This document shows positions 18,160-27,219 of a DNA stretch of 33,929 nt, in pieces. The stretch covers positions 1 through 33,929 of the forward strand of contig JANYDV010000012.1 in assembly GCA_025363505.1 (NCBI GenBank). The letters run 5' to 3'. Below the pieces are notes generated by a model. That model searched no databases. It was not told the DNA's origin and worked only from the letters and a program-made list of their open reading frames with translations. Each line of letters starts with the position of its first letter. Positions within the stretch are counted from its first letter, which is position 1. A program made the position numbers and the translations under genes. This DNA is from Bacteroidota bacterium (GTDB lineage: Bacteria; Bacteroidota; Ignavibacteria; Palsa-1295).

Positions 18160-19002
18160 TTAATTAGTCGGGGGATGGGGTACGGATGCACCGGACTTCA
18201 TCATACGCTCGCGAACCAAGTTCTTTTTGAAGGCGCTCAAATAGTCAACGAGTGAAGCAATTTCCTCATCGCCCAGTGGTCCTTTGTTGCGTTTATGGAA
18301 TTGTGGCATATTCGTATTTGCAAGTCCGTCAGCAATGATTTTCTTCCATTGTTCAGGAGTATGATTCATCATATCATCACTGACGATGTCCGGACCCGGC
18401 TTATTATCGGCTTTGAGACCGTGACAAATTGCGCAATCTGCTTCATAGAGTTTTGCACCAAGTTCGCCTTTGCCTTTATCGACGTGGCAACTTCCGCAAT
18501 TTCCTTGGAAGACACCATCAAGGTGCATCATATCTTTATGAGCAAGTTTCGAAAGATAGATCACTCCGTGAATGCGGAGTGTTTTTTGTGGTTCGACCAC
18601 AGAGTTTGAAACAACATTGATCGTTTTAGTAAACCCACCTTCGGCTTTATTATGAGGGTCAAAGGTCACTTTAAGAGTTGATACTTTGCCTGGTGCAATT
18701 TTTTTCGTTCCGATCACGGCAGCCGTACAGCCGCATGACGGATTCGCACTCATAATTTCGAGTGTATCGGTACCGGTATTACTGAGCATAAAAGTGACTT
18801 CGGCTGAACCTTGTTGCTCAACTTTGCCAAAATCGTGATCAAGTTCATTTACGGTCAACTTTGGTCCTTTATTGGTATCAAGCGGAGTAAAAAGACCACC
18901 AAATGCTCGGGTAGGTTGGAAGCTTCCGGTTGCCAGAACCAAAGCCAGCAAAGCGGCGCATCCAAATGCGACGGACATAAGATATTTACGATTCTGTTTC
19001 AT
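18160..19002 (-). CDS. DUF1573 domain protein fused to a c-type cytochrome module
   Basis: LTVNELDHDFGKVEQQGSAEVTFMLSNTGTDTLEIMSANPSCGCTAA (DUF1573-like), then CGSCH and CAICH motifs. Confidence 0.85.
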   Translation of the reverse strand: MKQNRKYLMSVAFGCAALLALVLATGSFQPTRAFGGLFTPLDTNKGPKLTVNELDHDFGKVEQQGSAEVTFMLSNTGTDTLEIMSANPSCGCTAAVIGTKKIAPGKVSTLKVTFDPHNKAEGGFTKTINVVSNSVVEPQKTLRIHGVIYLSKLAHKDMMHLDGVFQGNCGSCHVDKGKGELGAKLYEADCAICHGLKADNKPGPDIVSDDMMNHTPEQWKKIIADGLANTNMPQFHKRNKGPLGDEEIASLVDYLSAFKKNLVRERMMKSGASVPHPPTN

Positions 19003-19074
19003 AATCTATTAAAGCGTTAAAAGTGATTCTGGGGTACAATATAAGTAAATTAATAACAGGGAAAAAAGGTTCGC

Positions 19075-19725
19075 CTACGCGCTAGTTGCCGTTGGATGGG
19101 GCATGAAATCGCTACCATAAAAAGGCTCTAAATTCGCCACAGAAATGGTGGGAATACCATCTTTACAGCAAGAAATGAGTACTTTCATATTCAACTCTAC
19201 GGGGTGCAGTATGATGTTGTTTCTCAGAAAAACATCAATCAATTCCTTCGAGCCCACGAGGTGCTTCGCTTGAGAAGCTATAATCTCATCAATAGTATTG
19301 TAAGTAACCTTTTCGGCAGTAGAGAACGTCGAGTAATAAACCGAGCTTTTTTCATATCCTAAGAGTGCTATACCACCAACGCTTAGATTCGGTTGCTCAA
19401 TAATAATAGCTTGTTTGATCACTGAGTGTGCAATCATCGGCACTAGAGCTGCCCCTGAACCAAAAGCAAGACCTTTTGCAAATGAGACGCCGATGCGCAG
19501 ACCGGTAAATGACCCAGGTCCGTTAATGAAACCAACTCGTGTTAAGTTGTTGGTATTAATAGAATGCGTTTCAAGTAATCGTGCAGTTTCAAAGGCGAGC
19601 ATTCTGTCGTGTATGCCTCGCTCGTTTATCGGAGTAATATAGTGATATTCCCCAATGATGACCCCATCAGTATTGGCAAGAGCAATATGGAGATCTTTTG
19701 TAGAAGTATCAAAGACGAGAATCAT
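19075..19725 (-). CDS. tsaB: tRNA threonylcarbamoyladenosine biosynthesis protein TsaB
   Basis: MILVFDTSTKDLHIALA...VGFINGPGSFTGLRIGVSFAKGLAFG. Confidence 0.94.
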   Translation of the reverse strand: MILVFDTSTKDLHIALANTDGVIIGEYHYITPINERGIHDRMLAFETARLLETHSINTNNLTRVGFINGPGSFTGLRIGVSFAKGLAFGSGAALVPMIAHSVIKQAIIIEQPNLSVGGIALLGYEKSSVYYSTFSTAEKVTYNTIDEIIASQAKHLVGSKELIDVFLRNNIILHPVELNMKVLISCCKDGIPTISVANLEPFYGSDFMPHPTATSA

Positions 19726-20177
19726 GCTGTTGGTACTAAAGAAATAGTGATGCTTCGATCACTGATCGAAAGTGTTTTGAGTAGTACTTCCATTCGTCCG
19801 ACCGGCAAATATTGTTCAATACGTTCGGGCCATTCAATAATACAAATACCATTTTTGGGATAGAGATACTCTTCAACACCTAGTTCGAGAAGTTCTTTTG
19901 GTGTATCGAAACGATAGCAATCTAAGTGGTAGAGCGTGAAAGCTGTCCCATCAGGTAACGATGCAGGGTATTCGTTTGCCAAAGCGAAAGTTGGAGAGGA
20001 AATTTCATCCTCCTGAATTCCAAATGCAAGTGCGATACCTTTGGCGAATTGTGTTTTGCCGGACCCAAGCTCACCACGCAAGACAACAAGATTACCCATC
20101 AGAAGGTCGTTCTGAGCAAATTGTTTGCCTGCGGCAATAGTCTCTTGTGCCGAGTGTGATATAACAAATTTTTCCAA
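19722..20177 (-). CDS. tsaE: tRNA threonylcarbamoyladenosine biosynthesis ATPase TsaE
   Basis: LRGELGSGKTQFAKGIALAFGIQEDEISSPTFALANEY...YHLDCYRF; 4-bp overlap with tsaB. Confidence 0.95.
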   Translation of the reverse strand: MEKFVISHSAQETIAAGKQFAQNDLLMGNLVVLRGELGSGKTQFAKGIALAFGIQEDEISSPTFALANEYPASLPDGTAFTLYHLDCYRFDTPKELLELGVEEYLYPKNGICIIEWPERIEQYLPVGRMEVLLKTLSISDRSITISLVPTA

Positions 20178-20181
20178 AATG

Positions 20182-21507
20182 TTAATGATGGTTTACCCAG
20201 CCGGCAATTACATTAATCACATTCTCCGATACATTCGATGCCGTTTGGTAGTCAGTAAATGTGCCTTGTCCCGGCATAAACAAATGGTACAAACCGGGGA
20301 AGAGCATAAAAGAAACATTGTTGTTTTTGACGAGCGCCTCTTTCCAGATTTCGAAATCTTTCGGTCCGACTTGAAAATCTTTGTCACCTTGGAGAATAAG
20401 AACAGGGATTGAAAGTGATAGTGTTGTTTTGATCTGGTCCTCGTGCAAAAGGTATTCCCAATAGGTAGCAGGCAAGCCCAATAGTTGTGATGCTGAAGTA
20501 GTATCGCTGTAACGATGCTTTCTGATGCGCTCAACTTGTTCTGTGGCTAATTTGATTTGTACTAGTGCCTTCTCATGTGACATTTGTTGGGGCAAGAGAA
20601 ATTCCATTTGATCGAGCACTACGTCCTCGAATCTGCGAGCCGGAGCTGCCATCATAATAATGCCGGCAAGATGATTATCTGTTGTGGCAATTTTCGGAGC
20701 AAATTGTCCGCCGAGGCTATGACCCAGAATAATAATATTTGCAGTATCGACTTCATTGAACGTTCTTGCCAACCGAATAGCACTTAGTGCATCATCGATA
20801 AGCTCTTCTTTTGGGGTCATCTTGTTCACGTCGGGCATACTCCTGATACCATAGACGAATGTTCGCTTGTCATATCGTAACGATGCGATACCATGAGCGG
20901 CTAACCCTAATGCGATATCGAGGAATGGTTTGTTTGCCTGGATCGACTCGTCGCGATCTTCAGGTCCGCTACCGTGTACAAACACTACTATCGGCGGGTG
21001 CTGCACATTTTTTGGGAGCATCAGAGTTGCCGGAAGGTTGAATGTGTCGGTGGTAACAACAACCTCACGTTGGATCAAGTTTTGCGACTGTGCATAACTG
21101 GGGAGTTTATAGTGTGCCTTGGTTCGTGGGGGCATCAGAAAAAAACCAATAATTTTTTTCTCGGGATTAAAAACAACCTTCATATCATAGGTTGCCTTTT
21201 CGAAAACACAGCCGAGAAAAACCGATGGATATTGTTTGTTGCTTTCAAATAATTCACTGTCTTGTATAACGAGTTTGCCATAATTTTTAAGTAACGGCTC
21301 CCAACTCATTTTCAACGTCGAGTCATTCAGTGCTCGCAAGAGTGTGCTGTCAAAAAGCAGTGTGCATTCATGGTATTTCTTTGCATCCAAAAGCTTGAAA
21401 AATTTCTTTGCTAAAGAAATATATTCTTGTTCTTGCGCAAACGAAACCGTCGCAGAGCAACAGAGCAAGAACGCCACAATGACGGAGCGGGTATAGTTAG
21501 TGGTCAT
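20182..21507 (-). CDS. Alpha/beta hydrolase with N-terminal DUF3887-like domain
   Basis: Signal peptide; EYISLAKKFFKLLDAKKYHECTLLFD; VFVHGSGPEDRDE, ILGHSLGGQFAPKIA, VLILQGDKDFQV. Confidence 0.88.
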   Translation of the reverse strand: MTTNYTRSVIVAFLLCCSATVSFAQEQEYISLAKKFFKLLDAKKYHECTLLFDSTLLRALNDSTLKMSWEPLLKNYGKLVIQDSELFESNKQYPSVFLGCVFEKATYDMKVVFNPEKKIIGFFLMPPRTKAHYKLPSYAQSQNLIQREVVVTTDTFNLPATLMLPKNVQHPPIVVFVHGSGPEDRDESIQANKPFLDIALGLAAHGIASLRYDKRTFVYGIRSMPDVNKMTPKEELIDDALSAIRLARTFNEVDTANIIILGHSLGGQFAPKIATTDNHLAGIIMMAAPARRFEDVVLDQMEFLLPQQMSHEKALVQIKLATEQVERIRKHRYSDTTSASQLLGLPATYWEYLLHEDQIKTTLSLSIPVLILQGDKDFQVGPKDFEIWKEALVKNNNVSFMLFPGLYHLFMPGQGTFTDYQTASNVSENVINVIAGWVNHH

Positions 21508-23084
21508 TTAGATTCGAGTGTAATAACCGGCAGGATCAGCTCTTCCATCGAAATGCCGCCATGCTGGAATGTATCTTTGTAATGATTGAGATATTTGTGG
21601 TAATCGGTCGGATACACAAAGTAGTAATCTTCTTTTGCAATGATGTAATTAGTAGTTACTGCTCGCGACGGAAGCTTGTACTCTTCAGGTTTTTTGATAA
21701 ACATTGCCTGTTTATCTTCGGCTTTCACGTTTCGTCCGTATTTGTATCGTAAACTTGTGGATGTCTCACGATCACCCATTACCTTGGCGCCACGCAAACT
21801 TCGAATCGAGCCATGATCAGTCGTGACGACAACGGTGACATTTGGTTGTTGCGCCAGTGTTTTAAACATCTCATACAAACTTGAATGCAAGAACCAGGAG
21901 CGAGTCAGCGAACGATAGGCACGCTCATCAGGTGCAATCTCTTTTAAGATCGGCGAGTCACTTCTGGTATGGGCTAGCATATCAACGAAATTGACGACGA
22001 TAGCCGTGAGCTGATTACGTGCATAGGTCGAAATATTTTGTGCAATACCGGCTCCAAAGTCACGGTCAACAATCTTGATATATTTCAGGTCTTGAGAAAG
22101 TTTTACACGACGGCGTTCGAGTAAGAGCTTGAGCATTTCGGCTTCGTCTTTGTTTTGCGAGTGCTCGTCGTCGCCACTGGTCCAGGTATCAGGAAACATT
22201 TTGCCAAAGTCGCTCGGAAATTGCCCACTAAAAATTGAATTACGTGCATAGGGTGTTGCAGATGGAACAATACCAAAATGAAAATCGCGTTTGATCTTAA
22301 AGAGCGGAGCGATCTCCCGTTCCATAATAAGCCATTGATCGTAGCGCATACAATCAATCACCAAGAACACCACTTTACGTTTGTTATCGCGGAGTATGGG
22401 CAACAACCATTGATCGGCTATATCGGGTGAAAGAGCAGGACGTTCATTTGCGTTTTCAGGTGTAAAGATTGTATTGACCCAAGATTTATAATTCCGCTCG
22501 TAAAATTTACTGAACTCAGAGTTCATTTCTCTTTTTTGATCGATGATCGTTTGTGTCAGACCAAGATCGGGATGAATGTCAAGCTCCATTTCCCAACTGA
22601 CTAATTTTGAGTAAAGCTCGATCCAATCATTAGCATTGGTCGCCATCATTAATTCACGACCCATCTTTGCAAACTCTTGGGTATAATCTCTTGAGACAGC
22701 TTCGCTGACAATTTGCTTTCCTTCAAGAAATTTCTTTACCGCAAGCAATACTTGAGTCGGATTAACAGGCTTTGTAAGATAGTCAGAAATTTTCTTTCCG
22801 ATCGCTTGCTCCATCAAATCTTCCTCTTCGGACTTGGTAACCATCACCACCGGAGTTCTCGGAGTGATGGCTTTCAACTCAATGAGCGTTTCTAAGCCAC
22901 CCATTCCAGGCATCATTTCGTCGAGAAAGATGAGGTCGGCAGGGGATTGGGTGTTCAATGCAACGGCATCAGCGCCGTTGGTAGCTGTGCGTACTTCATA
23001 GCCGCGTTGTTCGAGTAGCAAGATGTGCGGCTTGAGCAGCTCAATCTCGTCATCGACCCAGAGGATTGTTCCTTTTGTATTCAT
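21504..23084 (-). CDS. porX: Bifunctional response regulator/alkaline phosphatase-like (PglZ) protein, T9SS regulator PorX-like
   Basis: REC domain (ILWVDDEIELLKPHILLLEQRGYEV...LIFLDEMMPGMGGLETL) plus PglZ-type region (KVVFLVIDCMRYDQWLIMEREIAPLF...VTVVVTTDHGSIRSLRGAKV). Confidence 0.9.
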   Translation of the reverse strand: MNTKGTILWVDDEIELLKPHILLLEQRGYEVRTATNGADAVALNTQSPADLIFLDEMMPGMGGLETLIELKAITPRTPVVMVTKSEEEDLMEQAIGKKISDYLTKPVNPTQVLLAVKKFLEGKQIVSEAVSRDYTQEFAKMGRELMMATNANDWIELYSKLVSWEMELDIHPDLGLTQTIIDQKREMNSEFSKFYERNYKSWVNTIFTPENANERPALSPDIADQWLLPILRDNKRKVVFLVIDCMRYDQWLIMEREIAPLFKIKRDFHFGIVPSATPYARNSIFSGQFPSDFGKMFPDTWTSGDDEHSQNKDEAEMLKLLLERRRVKLSQDLKYIKIVDRDFGAGIAQNISTYARNQLTAIVVNFVDMLAHTRSDSPILKEIAPDERAYRSLTRSWFLHSSLYEMFKTLAQQPNVTVVVTTDHGSIRSLRGAKVMGDRETSTSLRYKYGRNVKAEDKQAMFIKKPEEYKLPSRAVTTNYIIAKEDYYFVYPTDYHKYLNHYKDTFQHGGISMEELILPVITLESK

Positions 23085-23102
23085 ATTGTTGTGATTATCT
23101 TC

Positions 23103-23134
23103 AACAGACGATCTGCCCGGAGAATTCGTCTGTT
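23103..23134. promoter_or_regulatory. Perfect 9-bp inverted repeat upstream of porX
   Basis: AACAGACGA (23103-23111) / TCGTCTGTT (23126-23134), 14-nt loop, beginning 18 nt upstream of the porX ATG at 23084. Confidence 0.6.
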
Positions 23135-23251
23135 CTGTCTTATCATATTATGAGCTATTTGTTTCATTAAAGCTGATTTCTTTAGAAGAAGGATTTGCAA
23201 AATGCCGAAGTATGAATGTTGTAATTTTGAGATACTTCATTCAGTAGAAAT

Positions 23252-23866
23252 ATGGCAACCAAGGATCCACGAATTGATTCATACATCGCAAAAGCGGCTC
23301 CCTTTGCTCAGCCGATCTTGAACCATATCCGTAAGTTAGTTCATTCAACTTGCCCCGAAGTCGAAGAAACCATAAAATGGGGCTTTCCTCATTTTGATTA
23401 TAAAGGTGAAATGATGTGTTCGATGGCATCATTTAAAGCTCATGCCGTTTTTGGTTTTTGGAAAGCGTCGTTGATGAACGATCCTGCATTGATGGACAAT
23501 GCAAAGAATGAATCATCGATGGGGCACTCAGGAAAACTTACCTCGTTAAAAGACTTGCCAACAGATAAAAAAATGATTGGCTACATAAAAGAAGCAATCA
23601 AGCTTACTGACAACGGTATTAAACTGCCTCCGAAAAAGAAAGTTGTAAAGAAAGATTTGGTTATTCCTGATTTCTTCGAAATAGCATTAAAGAAAAATAA
23701 AAAAGCAAATGCGATATTTCAAGATTTCGCGTATTCGCACAAGAAAGAATATCTGGAATGGATTACCGAGGCAAAAACCGAAGTTACCCGAGAAAAACGA
23801 ATTGCACAAGCATTAGAAATGATGTCAGAAGGCAAATCGCGAAATTGGAAATACCAGAAGAAATAA
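23252..23866 (+). CDS. YdeI/DUF1801-type protein
   Basis: RIDSYIAKAAPFAQPILNHIRKLVHSTCPEVEETIKWGFPHFDYKGEMMCSMASFKAHAVFGFWK. Confidence 0.9.
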   Translation: MATKDPRIDSYIAKAAPFAQPILNHIRKLVHSTCPEVEETIKWGFPHFDYKGEMMCSMASFKAHAVFGFWKASLMNDPALMDNAKNESSMGHSGKLTSLKDLPTDKKMIGYIKEAIKLTDNGIKLPPKKKVVKKDLVIPDFFEIALKKNKKANAIFQDFAYSHKKEYLEWITEAKTEVTREKRIAQALEMMSEGKSRNWKYQKK

Positions 23867-23868
23867 TT

Positions 23869-24351
23869 TTACTGTGAAGTGAGGGAGTGCCGATAGAGTC
23901 TTCTGACAAGAGCAATTTGCCCGGAATGCCAAGCATCGTGACGGACGACCATTCTGACTTCCTGGGCAACGCTTTTCAAGTTGTAAATCTTATCTTCAAA
24001 TTGATCTTCGCTCAACGCATTAATACACTCACGAAGGCTCTCGCGACATTTCCTTAAATTGGTAATAGCTTCTTTGATATCTTGTGTTTCGAACGGTGCG
24101 GGGTCATCAACAAGATTAGGTCTATGAATAATAAGCCCACGATAGTAACAATAACACTCTCCCAAATGAGTAATATGAGTAAGTATAGTCCCAGGTAGTG
24201 GGTAACCCTTTTCGCGTTCAACCGATGCAAAACATGGATGTTGATAGTGAGCTTCTTCATGAGAAATATCACCCAATACACTTTCGATCGATTCCCATTT
24301 AAAACTCCAAGCTTCATCAAAGGCTGCGAGCAATTCTACTTTTTGAGTCAT
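23869..24351 (-). CDS. DinB family protein
   Basis: MTQKVELLAAFDEAWSFKWESIESVL...VRHDAWHSGQIALVRRLYR. ATG at 24351 preferred; the 24384 start would overlap the upstream gene by 31 bp. Confidence 0.82.
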   Translation of the reverse strand: MTQKVELLAAFDEAWSFKWESIESVLGDISHEEAHYQHPCFASVEREKGYPLPGTILTHITHLGECYCYYRGLIIHRPNLVDDPAPFETQDIKEAITNLRKCRESLRECINALSEDQFEDKIYNLKSVAQEVRMVVRHDAWHSGQIALVRRLYRHSLTSQ

Positions 24352-24353
24352 CG

Positions 24354-26213
24354 TTATTTTTTGGGGTAGTGTTTCTCTACCCAAGTCTTAAATTTTTCAT
24401 TCGCAGGCTGGAAATCACTACCATTCTTAAACTCACAAATTAATTCATTCCCGTGCATGACACGAATGTCAGCATCAAGCGCAATTGAACCCGCGTAAGG
24501 TGGCATTGTTGCTGAATGGTCAATTTTCTTTTTAGCATTTGAAATTGTTTGCTCGGTGCTGGTATTCACATCATCAACAAGTGCATCTGCATTAAATGGT
24601 TTTCCCGTTACGTTTTTTACGAGATCCATAAACGAAACCGAATTGCCCGGTTTCCAATATCCCGCTTCGAGTTCTGGACCGATGTTCGGATTGTCAGTAA
24701 GATAGCCATATTTATTTAAGAAATAACTGCGTGTTTGTTGCACAGCCATTTCTGCCATAACGTAGCCATGATAGTATGCACTGGATTCCCCGGCAAGAAT
24801 ATGTGGCACAGCCAAAATGGGGCGTGGGGCTTCTTCCATAAAATAGAGCGATCTCTCGATTTCCTGCGCGACTTTTGTAATATTTTCCGGAGTTAACTCC
24901 GCTTCAGGCAGTTCGTAAATTGCTTTTTCAAAATAGCAGACACCAAGCATTGCCCGAACGCCAATCACTTCATGAGGATGAACTTGATTGATCTGACGCT
25001 CGATTAAATCGAATGGCACCGATTGACCATTTACATTTTTTGCATATCGTTCGAGCCAGTCGGCATCACTTAAAAGCGAATCGCAAAACATCGACTGTGT
25101 TTCTGCATAGGCGACTGATGTTGGTGCAAATTCTTGTGCAAAACACGGGGCATTCATTTGCACATTTGAGAAGTGTGCAGCGTGCCCACCTTCGTGAAAA
25201 AGTGTATTAATTGCCTCCGAGCCTGAGCCGATCTTATCGGGCATTGCATTGGCTGTAAAATTAATTCTTGCCGGGTTCCATTTGCCGTGATCATAAAATG
25301 AAGGCATCGGTCCGTGCATAAATCCGTTTTCGTATTTGCCTTTGCGATCAATCAGATCAAGAGTCAGAATTGCCTGACGATATTTTATACCGAGAGCCGC
25401 AAATGAACGTACCCACCGTTCAAGTGCTTGGGCAAACGGAAGGTAAGGGTCGAATTCTGTAACGATGTCACCTGAACGAAGGTACTCATAATTCCAGCCA
25501 CGGTTTGCACTGTAGCCTTTTTCTTTTATGAACTCAGTCATCGTTCGTTTACCACTTTCTCTGGTACGAACTTCAAGGTTGTCAAGTAATTCAAAAAGTG
25601 TTTTCTTCGAGAAACCTTCGGTACGAGTTACTTTCCAATCGTAGTAATCTTCAAAGCCGCATATACGACCAAGTTCGTTGCGCTTTTTAATGATTTCGAT
25701 AAATCCATTTTCAAGCACAAAGGGTCCGATGTCTTGTAAGCCTTGATATGCGGCTTTGCGAAGCGCTTCGTCGGGCGAAACACGTTTGATGTTTGATAGT
25801 TCAGTTGAGGTAGTGGGTTTAAACTTCCCGGTAGCGGGGTCTGTATATCCAAGATTCATCGAACCGCGAGCAACTAATAATTTGCCTTCCAGTTCGACGA
25901 TCTCTGCCGAGAGTTTTCGAGCTTGCTCATCTTCGATAGCATTTGCCTCGAAGTATTTTTCCCATCCCTTTACTGCTATTGATTCATCGGTTGTCACAGG
26001 AGCAGCTGAAGCAAGTTCGCGCAAGCGTGTCAGATTCTTGGCGTCTTGGGCAAAACTATTCATTGCAATTTCAGCTTCAGAAGTTGTTTGTTGCGAAAGG
26101 GCAGCATCGGCAGAAAGCCCCATTTTAGAATCCCAAAAGGCATTCTCTTTACGTCTATGTAATGTGATGAACTGCGAACTGAGTTGATCAAGGAAATTTG
26201 CAAGCACTGACAT
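24354..26213 (-). CDS. M3-type (oligoendopeptidase-like) zinc metallopeptidase
   Basis: Zinc motif INTLFHEGGHAAHFSNVQ and overall size/layout of M3/M2 peptidases. Confidence 0.88.
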   Translation of the reverse strand: MSVLANFLDQLSSQFITLHRRKENAFWDSKMGLSADAALSQQTTSEAEIAMNSFAQDAKNLTRLRELASAAPVTTDESIAVKGWEKYFEANAIEDEQARKLSAEIVELEGKLLVARGSMNLGYTDPATGKFKPTTSTELSNIKRVSPDEALRKAAYQGLQDIGPFVLENGFIEIIKKRNELGRICGFEDYYDWKVTRTEGFSKKTLFELLDNLEVRTRESGKRTMTEFIKEKGYSANRGWNYEYLRSGDIVTEFDPYLPFAQALERWVRSFAALGIKYRQAILTLDLIDRKGKYENGFMHGPMPSFYDHGKWNPARINFTANAMPDKIGSGSEAINTLFHEGGHAAHFSNVQMNAPCFAQEFAPTSVAYAETQSMFCDSLLSDADWLERYAKNVNGQSVPFDLIERQINQVHPHEVIGVRAMLGVCYFEKAIYELPEAELTPENITKVAQEIERSLYFMEEAPRPILAVPHILAGESSAYYHGYVMAEMAVQQTRSYFLNKYGYLTDNPNIGPELEAGYWKPGNSVSFMDLVKNVTGKPFNADALVDDVNTSTEQTISNAKKKIDHSATMPPYAGSIALDADIRVMHGNELICEFKNGSDFQPANEKFKTWVEKHYPKK

Positions 26214-26301
26214 TGGTAGTATCGATAAATAGTTGGAACAATGACTCGAAATGGAACAGCCATCTTTCTGAGTCTGTTAGAATAAGACAACAAACATATA
26301 T

Positions 26302-26799
26302 ATGAGCTACATTCCATTTGAATCACTACCGGAGCATTCACGACTCTGGATCTTTGCCGCCGACCGTCAGCTTTCCGATCCTGAAGCAGAAATGCTTGTC
26401 AGTGAAATGCAAGCTTTTGTGCAGACATGGCTCGCTCACGGCACGCCGGTCAGTGGAAGTTGTACAATGAAATACAACCAATTTTTAATGATTGCTGCCG
26501 ATGAGTCGTCATTGCCCTCAGGTTGTTCTACTGACGAAATGACCCGTCGGGTCAGGATGTTGGGCGAAACCTACGGGGTGGAATTTCTCGGTATGCCGAG
26601 AGTACAGTACCGTTTTGGTGACAAACTCTTAACTCTGACAAGAGTGGAATTCGCTGAGCTTGCAAAGACGGGAAATGTTGATAGTGATACAATTGTTTTT
26701 GATAACACGCTCACGATGATCGGCGATCTCAGAGCAGGAAAGTGGGAAACAGCCGCAAAGTTAAGCTGGCACTCGCAAGCATTTGAATTCACCAAATAA
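26302..26799 (+). CDS. Conserved Bacteroidota-type protein often labelled 'ABC transporter ATPase' but lacking Walker motifs
   Basis: MSYIPFESLPEHSRLWIFAADRQLSDPEAEMLVSEMQAFVQTWLAHGTPVSGSCTMKYNQFLMIAADE; no GxxGxGK(S/T) motif in the translation. Confidence 0.7.
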   Translation: MSYIPFESLPEHSRLWIFAADRQLSDPEAEMLVSEMQAFVQTWLAHGTPVSGSCTMKYNQFLMIAADESSLPSGCSTDEMTRRVRMLGETYGVEFLGMPRVQYRFGDKLLTLTRVEFAELAKTGNVDSDTIVFDNTLTMIGDLRAGKWETAAKLSWHSQAFEFTK

Positions 26800-26852
26800 G
26801 CATTGACGGAACCCCTCAACGCAGTTTCTTCGTTTGACCAACGTGTAAATAT

Positions 26853-26927
26853 TGCCTCGTGGCCTAATGGTATGGCATCTGTTTCTGGATCAGGTGGTTC
26901 CAGGTTCGAGTCCTGGCGAGGCAACCA
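26853..26927 (+). tRNA. tRNA-Gln (CUG), CCA encoded
   Basis: Acceptor TGCCTCG/CGAGGCA, anticodon loop TTCTGGA (CTG), T-arm CCAGGTTCGAGTCCTGG, 3' A-CCA (26924-26927). Confidence 0.93.
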
Positions 26928-26979
26928 AGTTATTATTTATCAATAAGTTGCATTTTTCGCGTGACCAAAACGTGACTAT

Positions 26980-27005
26980 AAAGGGGTTAAATACCCCTTT
27001 TTTGT
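26980..27005 (+). terminator. Rho-independent terminator downstream of tRNA-Gln
   Basis: AAAGGGGT-TAAAT-ACCCCTTTTTT. Confidence 0.8.
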
Positions 27006-27114
27006 ATTTAAAAGTTCTGATAATCTTAAATGCTTTTTCACTATTTCTTGACAGTTCTTTTGCTGAAATTCATTTATTTCCCGGCCACAATTACTCCACC
27101 CCAAACGGAGATGG

Positions 27115-27144
27115 ACCCCAATTGTCATAAGTGACAATTGGGGT
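27115..27144. repeat. Perfect 13-bp inverted repeat with 4-nt loop
   Basis: ACCCCAATTGTCA-TAAG-TGACAATTGGGGT; no T-run on either side. Confidence 0.85.
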
Positions 27145-27219
27145 TTGAGGTCAATGGGGATTGTTAGTTTTTGTTGGTTGTTTGTTTACCAACACCCTAT
27201 TAACTAACAGTCACGGATT

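Noticed and set aside
24349-24384. 31-bp overlap between DinB and M3 peptidase genes
   Set aside because: Removed by choosing the internal ATG at 24351 (MTQKVELLAAFDEAW), which fits DinB family N-termini better.
26571-26924. 117-aa minus ORF (MPRQDSNLEPPDPETDAIPLGHEA...)
   Set aside because: Antisense read-through of tRNA-Gln and the 26302-26799 gene; a classic artefact.
26852-27130. 92-aa plus ORF starting inside tRNA-Gln
   Set aside because: The start codon and first residues come from the tRNA; no coding support.
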